A model generated the notes under the pieces. The model was not told where the DNA came from, made no database searches, and worked only from the letters and a program-made list of their open reading frames with translations. Made by a program: the position numbers and the translations under genes. From Thermoplasmata archaeon (lineage in GTDB: Archaea > Thermoplasmatota > Thermoplasmata > Thermoplasmatales > Thermoplasmataceae): DNA of 64,000 nt. Location of the stretch: contig JAJZLU010000035.1 of the NCBI GenBank assembly GCA_021850545.1, positions 50,557 to 114,556 of the forward strand, in the 5' to 3' direction. Positions 59,760 through 64,000 of the stretch are shown piece by piece (positions within the stretch are counted from its first letter, which is position 1; each line of letters begins with the position of its first letter).

Positions 59760-61076
59760 TCACGCGGGAAGTTTGATCACAGCCTTGTCTCCCCTAGGGT
59801 ATATTTGAACAAGTTCCCATCCTTTGTTGAGATATGTCTCCAAGTCTCTTTCGGGTATGGTCTTGTGCTTATTGCCATTGTTCAGTTCTTGGGCTTTCTG
59901 GTCCTGGAATATCTCCCCTAATCGTTTTTGCAGGTCAGCAATGTTGAGCGAAATTAGTTCTTCCTTCTGTTCATCCGTGAGTTTCATTTTGAATGCAGTC
60001 TCCATTATGAAAATTGCAGTATCCCTCTGTATCTTGATCGAGTCCTCCTCTTTTATTCCCGTCTTTTCAGTTTCAAGGAACCCCAGAGATTTTTCATAAG
60101 AAGATCTCATGTCTTCAATAAGATCTTCAGGCAGCATGTGTTTGTTCACAGTGTATCTGTGCTCAATGTCCCCTTTGTGCCCCATAAAAAAGGCCCTGTA
60201 GTCCCTCATTATCAGACCCTTTGATTCTGCCATGAGGAGCTGAGTGTCAAAGTAGGCCCTCAAGACATAAGGCCTCCAGCCAAAGCCTGCCTTCCTTATG
60301 GCCTGCCTCACTATATCGCCTATGTTTATGGTCCTTATGAACGAAGACTGGGACCTCAAGCTGAATTTGGCAGGGACCACAATTGGGGAATCTCTGGATA
60401 TATTTTCACCTTCACTTAACCGCTCTTCAATGTAGGCCTTGAGGTAAAAGCAGCCTTCATTTCCCAGGAACGTGATATACTGATGCTTTGCTTTGCTCAA
60501 TTCAGGCCTGACAACAACCATGGCCGGAATCTTTCTGAAATTCACAGAATTTTCCAGGATTTCAAGATCCGGGATATCTGACAATTTGAGGCCATCTTCC
60601 CCCATGTAGTTCCCGATGACTTCAGGCCTCATTCCAGACTGGGCCATAAGGACGCATGCAGCTCTGGCCCTTGGGTCCCCGGATGCGAAGATCTTCTTCA
60701 ACTCCTCAGCTGTAGGGATCCTTTCATCCTTGAGTGTAGGAGCACCGTCAGGATCCTTGATTTTCATCTTCCTGGTTAACTTCCTGTCATTATGCGCAAG
60801 CCAGGATTTGACCGCTTTAACAGTTGATAAAATATAGCTTCCTGCAAGGCCTCTTTTTTCCATCGAAGTGATTTCATCACTTATGAGGTCAGTTATGGCC
60901 TTATCATCAAGGACCAGAAGACCATGAGGGGAATTTCTAACAGAAACACAGAATGAGCCCAACCTTCTAAGATAAGTATCAGCTGTGATCCTGGAAGACC
61001 TTGACATTTCATCATACCATCGCCTAACATCCTTGCTTTTCATCAGATTTTCATACTTCTTTGCAGGACCTGCCAT
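59760..61076 (-). CDS. int: Tyrosine recombinase/integrase of the element
   Basis: 438 residues. SAM-like N-terminal domain (about 1-110), then a catalytic domain with Arg150 (AQSGMRPEVIGNY), a likely Lys near 195-197 (LSKAKHQY), Arg283 in WRPYVLRAYFDTQL (the usual HxxR His is Tyr280), His300 in FFMGHKGD and the nucleophile Tyr308 in EHRYTVN. A C-terminal extension (~340-438) ends with ERDLETYLNKGWELVQIYP. The gene is uninterrupted, and its start is 49 bp from the att repeat. It should integrate and excise the element at tRNA-Pro. Confidence 0.93.
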   Translation of the reverse strand: MAGPAKKYENLMKSKDVRRWYDEMSRSSRITADTYLRRLGSFCVSVRNSPHGLLVLDDKAITDLISDEITSMEKRGLAGSYILSTVKAVKSWLAHNDRKLTRKMKIKDPDGAPTLKDERIPTAEELKKIFASGDPRARAACVLMAQSGMRPEVIGNYMGEDGLKLSDIPDLEILENSVNFRKIPAMVVVRPELSKAKHQYITFLGNEGCFYLKAYIEERLSEGENISRDSPIVVPAKFSLRSQSSFIRTINIGDIVRQAIRKAGFGWRPYVLRAYFDTQLLMAESKGLIMRDYRAFFMGHKGDIEHRYTVNKHMLPEDLIEDMRSSYEKSLGFLETEKTGIKEEDSIKIQRDTAIFIMETAFKMKLTDEQKEELISLNIADLQKRLGEIFQDQKAQELNNGNKHKTIPERDLETYLNKGWELVQIYPRGDKAVIKLPA

Positions 61077-61124
61077 GTAGATAAGAAGGCTAGAGTCTAT
61101 TTAATAGTTCCTAAACCCTATATG

Positions 61125-61147
61125 GTTCAAATCTCAACGGTCCCATA
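61125..61147. repeat. attR, right attachment site
   Basis: Exact 23-bp copy of 50760-50782 in direct orientation, ending TCCCATA. It marks the right end of the element. A third partial copy CGGTCCCATA follows at 61159-61168. Confidence 0.92.
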
Positions 61148-61150
61148 GAG

Positions 61151-61184
61151 TGCAGTGTCGGTCCCATATGGATTTGACACTGCA
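61151..61184. repeat. Inverted repeat enclosing a partial att core
   Basis: TGCAGTGTC (61151-61159) and GACACTGCA (61176-61184) are perfect 9-bp arms. The 16-bp spacer contains GGTCCCATA, the end of the att core. It may be an arm site for the integrase or a trace of another recombination event. The remaining gap to 61344 shows the vapB promoter only. Confidence 0.55.
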
Positions 61185-61344
61185 TCAACATTTTCAACCG
61201 GCTCTAATCCCTGGTTTCCCGATTTTGTTTTCTTGCATCGGGAGTGAATCACATTTGACGGAGACACCCCATTACATCAGTGAGCCTTACTACACCTACT
61301 AGATAAAAAGGTATATATTTGTACTCTTTCGGTATACTCGGTAT

Positions 61345-61575
61345 ATGGAGTCTACCACCATCAAAGTTCCTAAGCAAACAAAGGAAAAGTTGTTAAGACT
61401 TGCATCCAAGATCCAGATTGAATCCGGAAAAAATGTCACTTTGGCCCAGGCTATTGAGTATCTGTTAAAACGAAGTGAAATCGACATGAGTAAGGTCGAG
61501 TCTGTAAGAAAACAACTGTGGGGACTGGATTTATCTCAAGATCTGAACGAAGGAAGAAGAGAAGATGAGCAGTAG
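61345..61575 (+). CDS. vapB: VapB-type antitoxin
   Basis: 76-residue RHH-like antitoxin: TTIKVPKQTKEKLLRLASK, NVTLAQAIEYLLKRSEID, acidic C-terminus (GLDLSQDLNEGRREDEQ). The ATG is about 30 bp after GGTATATATTTG. Between them TCGGTATAC and TCGGTATAT repeat in tandem, a likely autoregulatory site. It overlaps vapC by 11 bp and lies just outside attR. Confidence 0.86.
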   Translation: MESTTIKVPKQTKEKLLRLASKIQIESGKNVTLAQAIEYLLKRSEIDMSKVESVRKQLWGLDLSQDLNEGRREDEQ

Positions 61576-61978
61576 TCCTGATGCTATTGTGCTGGACACT
61601 GGAGTGTTACTGGATGTTCTTGACGGCAAGAATGAAAATTTGTATAACAAGATAGTCCATAACTCTGTAGATGCATATATTTCCAGAATGTCACTCACTG
61701 AACTCAGTTATGTTGTATACAGGAAAATTGGGGTAGAAAGTGGGCGAAGGGTCGTAGATGATTTATTAGCCTCCAATCTTTTAAAAATTGTATCGCACGA
61801 AGGGGTTCATGACCTTGCGGCTGAATTAAAATGCCGATACTCAATCTCCATTGGAGACTGCTACTCTCTGGGACTTGCGAAGCTCATGGGCCTCTCTGTT
61901 TACTTCAGGCCGGAAAAAGAGATCATAATGATTCTAGAGAAACTGAGAGAAGAATGTGATGTTGTGATAACTGGATGA
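61565..61978 (+). CDS. vapC: VapC toxin, PIN-domain ribonuclease
   Basis: 137-residue PIN domain with acidic residues Asp11 (IVLDTGVLLD), Glu46 (MSLTELSY) and Asp98 (SIGDCYSLGLA) for Mg-dependent RNA cleavage. It is paired with vapB upstream. Located between attR and the diverged att-like segment at 62019, so probably part of an older integrated segment. Confidence 0.9.
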   Translation: MSSSPDAIVLDTGVLLDVLDGKNENLYNKIVHNSVDAYISRMSLTELSYVVYRKIGVESGRRVVDDLLASNLLKIVSHEGVHDLAAELKCRYSISIGDCYSLGLAKLMGLSVYFRPEKEIIMILEKLREECDVVITG

Positions 61979-62018
61979 GATACCAACTCAATGCGTGAAA
62001 AATCAGCTGTTGCAAGCT

Positions 62019-62062
62019 ATATCTCTAGGACCCCATGCCGTATTAGTTTTAGGTTCTTTTTT
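62019..62062. repeat. Diverged third copy of the att/left-end region
   Basis: Aligns with 50764-50809: ATCTC, then GGACCCCAT versus GGTCCCAT, then GTATTAGTTTTAGGTTC versus ATATTAGGTTTAGGTTC, then the T6 run. The last ~22 bases differ at one position. It therefore copies both the tRNA 3' end and the sequence beyond attL, marking the boundary of another, older integration. Confidence 0.75.
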
Positions 62063-62119
62063 ACTGCCAGAGTTCCGCTTTTTCTCTTAAATAGGCCGTT
62101 CCTCCAATTTGACTGGGAC

Positions 62120-62345
62120 ATAGGATAAGTCTTGAAAATTCCCCAACATTAAGGCCAGCTTGATTGACGGTGGCCCTCAAAGTGCCAGCTTTCAGTTCAT
62201 TGTGGTTTGGCACTGAAACAGTACACACCGACCTCTTCTCTTTCCGCAAAATTATGTGCCTTCCTAGTTGATGGCCTATTTAAAATCCAATTCTTGTTAG
62301 GGCCTTTATTACATCCTATCCTGAAAGGACTGCCAATTTAGGCGT
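62120..62345 (-). pseudogene. Decayed hicA copy
   Basis: Reads, in frame with intact HicA: PKLAVLSG-stop-DVIKALTRIGF-stop-IGHQLGRHIILRKEK, then TVSVPNHNELKAGTLRATVN. Two in-frame stops, an ATG to ACG change at the start, and loss of the terminal stop. The residue before the catalytic His is also changed. Clearly a relative of 59282-59503. Confidence 0.88.
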
Positions 62346-62546
62346 CCATGGGACTTTCACCAATATTTCAACCGTAATTGGTTCCCCATGTTTCCTGAGG
62401 CTTGCAGTATATCTGCAGATCTCATCTTTATCTTTGATGTTTTTCAACGCCACTTCAGCGGAATCTCATTCTGATATGCAACCGGGAAATGCAGGTACCT
62501 TCACGGAGTAACCGCCTTCTACCTGTGGTTCTAAGACAACAGCATA
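62340..62546 (-). pseudogene. Decayed hicB copy
   Basis: Matches intact HicB: AVVLEPQVEGGYSVKVPAF, PGCISE then a TGA stop where the intact gene has GGA, then ALKNIKDK with a small insertion and SLRKHGEPITVEI. The start codon is also lost. Its order and overlap with the hicA relic equal the intact pair. Confidence 0.88.
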
Positions 62547-62555
62547 TTACTTTTT

Positions 62556-63815
62556 TTAAAAAGCCAATGATATGAGGGCCGTTGAAATTATAGCACCAAA
62601 CGTAGTCCAGTAGATGGCCTGATATGCCTTTCTGTTTGCAAGTTCTCCCATTATCCTGCTGCTTTTCCCTATTATGCCCAGTATGAGCATCGGGCCAATA
62701 AGAACAAACACAAATGTTACCAGAAGGTAGAGAGAGGCATTGACCAGCAATCCTGAAGGAATCAGCATAGCTGCCACAACTGCTGGAAGGCTTTCAATCA
62801 CATAAATTACCCACACTGATTCCTTCTTCACCCCTATGGATTCTGCAAGTCCCCACGCACTAGCTAGGGAAATGACTACAAGTGCAACAAAGCTAGCGGA
62901 TATGAGCCCCAATCCAAAAATTATGAGTGAATACTTTCCAGCTATTGGAGAGAGCACTGCCCCCAGCTGAGATGCAGTCGCAAAGGCCCCACTTTGGCTT
63001 GCCCCTTTTACTCCTGTAAAAGTCATTTCAATAATTATCATGAGGATTTCAGTAGCAATTGCTCCGATCAAAGTTTCTTTCCTCATTATACCAAGCGATT
63101 TCCGCTTCTGGCATGCATTATCTTCCAGATTCAGTTCCTTGGACTTGATGCCTGTAGCCGATGCCTGAAAGAAAATCATGAATGGCATTACTACTGCACC
63201 CACATTTGCTGCAAGAAGAAAGAAAAATGTAGGTGAAACTTGAAATTGCATGGGATCTGCAAGGCGGGATCCAAGCGGCTCAATACCTTTCATCAAAAGT
63301 GTAATTGTCAGGCTGGCGAGCAAGATTAAGCTCACAAGTATAAGGGGCCTTTCTGCCTTTACATACTTCCTCTTGGTTACCAGCAAAATGTGCATTAAAT
63401 AAATCACTGGGATAGTCAAGTAAATAGATAGGCCGACAATCTCTAGACCCACTGCTATGCCAATATATTCGATTGCATAAGTTACTACATCAGTTATTGC
63501 CATGGGCACTGTCATCAAAAGGGAAACTCTTCTTCCGTAATTTTCCCGTATAACTGTTCCAAGACCTTTTCTTGTGGCAATGCTAATTCGGCCTGCAAGT
63601 TCCTGGACGATGTATAATGGGATTATGAGAACCAGGAAGAGCCATATAAGCCCATATCCGTACAGGGCACCAGTTTGTGCGCCACCGATAATACAGGCTG
63701 CATCCACATCTGCCATCATGACAAGCCATGCTGGTCCGAATTGCTTGAAGAATCCGTTCCCCTTAAGTCTGCTATTTAGGTATTTAATAGCTTCCCCGCT
63801 GCCAATCAATGTCAT
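62556..63815 (-). CDS. Nramp-family divalent metal transporter, divergent metal site
   Basis: 419 residues, about 11 helices. The Nramp hallmark in helix 1 is recognisable but altered: GPAWLVMMADVDAACIIGG, where DPGN becomes DVDA. Helix 6 reads VVMPFMIFFQASA, where canonical proteins have MPHN. Helices 2-3 have ELAGRISIATRKGLGTVIRE. It is probably a proton-coupled Mn/Fe-type or NRMT-like Mg transporter. ATG 63815 is used since GGAG lies about 8 bp upstream. A DtxR-like palindrome lies 32 bp before it. Confidence 0.87.
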   Translation of the reverse strand: MTLIGSGEAIKYLNSRLKGNGFFKQFGPAWLVMMADVDAACIIGGAQTGALYGYGLIWLFLVLIIPLYIVQELAGRISIATRKGLGTVIRENYGRRVSLLMTVPMAITDVVTYAIEYIGIAVGLEIVGLSIYLTIPVIYLMHILLVTKRKYVKAERPLILVSLILLASLTITLLMKGIEPLGSRLADPMQFQVSPTFFFLLAANVGAVVMPFMIFFQASATGIKSKELNLEDNACQKRKSLGIMRKETLIGAIATEILMIIIEMTFTGVKGASQSGAFATASQLGAVLSPIAGKYSLIIFGLGLISASFVALVVISLASAWGLAESIGVKKESVWVIYVIESLPAVVAAMLIPSGLLVNASLYLLVTFVFVLIGPMLILGIIGKSSRIMGELANRKAYQAIYWTTFGAIISTALISLAF

Positions 63816-63846
63816 CTGGCAATCTCCAAAGTCAGTCTCAAGTAAA

Positions 63847-63860
63847 TTAGGTGAACCTAA
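63847..63860. promoter_or_regulatory. Candidate DtxR/IdeR/MntR operator upstream of Nramp gene
   Basis: TTAGGT-GA-ACCTAA: perfect 6-bp arms, matching the core TTAGG/CCTAA of DtxR-family boxes. It lies in the leader or promoter region 32 bp before the start codon, next to an A/T-rich stretch. Metal-dependent repression of a metal importer is the standard logic. Beyond it, 63861-64000 shows no gene. Confidence 0.62.
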
Positions 63861-64000
63861 AAAATGTTTTCGTAGGATTAGAATTTTCAAGAGTTTAATC
63901 GAAATAAAATGATAATAGTACTACACTCGGGCATGCGTGAAATACTGAATATTCCTCATATGAACTGAAAAACTAATAAGGAAAACAGTTCTGGCATTTC

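Larger units (their letters stand above)
50760..61147. mobile_element. Integrated genetic element at tRNA-Pro (about 10.4 kb)
   Basis: Bounded by perfect 23-bp direct repeats, one being the tRNA-Pro 3' end. The integrase gene lies next to the right repeat and is intact, so this is not an SSV-type split integrase. Cargo: a 326-aa unknown, RHH regulator, replication-type ATPase, a chain of small unknown ORFs including an Hfq-like protein, RHH-coiled-coil protein with repeat array, three tiny membrane proteins, and HicBA. I see no capsid, terminase, conjugation ATPase or relaxase. It therefore looks like an integrative plasmid or satellite, with virus still possible. Confidence 0.9.

Overview
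The window looks like chromosome from a thermoacidophilic euryarchaeon of the Thermoplasmatales (Thermoplasma, Ferroplasma or Cuniculiplasma-like). Supporting genes are a membrane-anchored LonB protease, MBF1, MCM, diphthine synthase, fibrillarin, a Cgi121-like KEOPS subunit, archaeal AlaRS and AspRS, DUF2070 and DUF424 proteins, and the L18e-L13-S9-RpoN operon. Many genes have an A/T-rich box A about 25 nt before the start codon, as expected for leaderless transcripts. Inside operons, start codons are often preceded by GGAGG-like sites and TTG or GTG starts are common. The genus assignment is inference.

Layout. 1-1295 is the N-terminal part of a P-type cation ATPase. 1448-2646 holds dCMP deaminase and a DedA protein. 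2663-9512 (minus strand) carries two different succinate dehydrogenase/fumarate reductase operons side by side: a classical SdhABCD set (6261-9512) and a set resembling mycobacterial Sdh1 (2663-6062), whose single large membrane subunit is rich in Cys and His. 9650-10874 is an Hsp20 plus winged-helix regulator pair behind a palindromic operator. 10862-28070 is mostly minus-strand housekeeping: dphB, enolase, a gamma-carbonic-anhydrase-like protein, a PfkB kinase, Cgi121-like, lonB, a DUF2070 protein, an ATP-NAD-kinase-like protein, an M50-like protein lacking its zinc motif, alaS, two methyltransferases including fibrillarin, MBF1 and 3-hydroxyacyl-CoA dehydrogenase. 28181-37382 holds a small acidic ORF, aspS, an NfeD/ClpP-class protein, a ROK kinase, an MFS transporter, tRNA-Thr, mcm, DUF424, a quinone-type methyltransferase and a YbjQ protein. 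37489-43493 is a compact trpB2-A-D-F-E-G-C operon, with trpA apparently starting at CTG, followed by pyruvate kinase, an ABC exporter, an FKBP isomerase, TrmJ and the ribosomal operon ending in rpoN.

The most unusual region is 50,760-61,147. It is an integrated element of about 10.4 kb inserted at the 3' end of tRNA-Pro(GGG) and bounded by perfect 23-bp direct repeats. It encodes an intact tyrosine integrase, a large AAA+-type ATPase probably used for replication, two ribbon-helix-helix proteins (one fused to a long coiled coil), an operon of small unknown proteins that includes an Hfq-like Sm-fold protein, a HicBA toxin-antitoxin pair, and at least three 33-39 aa single-helix membrane proteins in a repeat-rich region that may include its origin. 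Upstream of the coiled-coil protein lie GGCATAAC-type repeats spaced exactly 32 bp apart. Beyond the right att site are a VapBC pair, a diverged third copy of the att region and a decayed second HicBA copy. This suggests repeated integration at the same tRNA.

The right end holds a divergent Nramp-family transporter preceded by a DtxR/IdeR-like palindrome. A similar motif lies in front of the Sdh1-like operon, which hints at shared metal-responsive control. I saw no CRISPR array, rRNA gene or recognisable insertion sequence.
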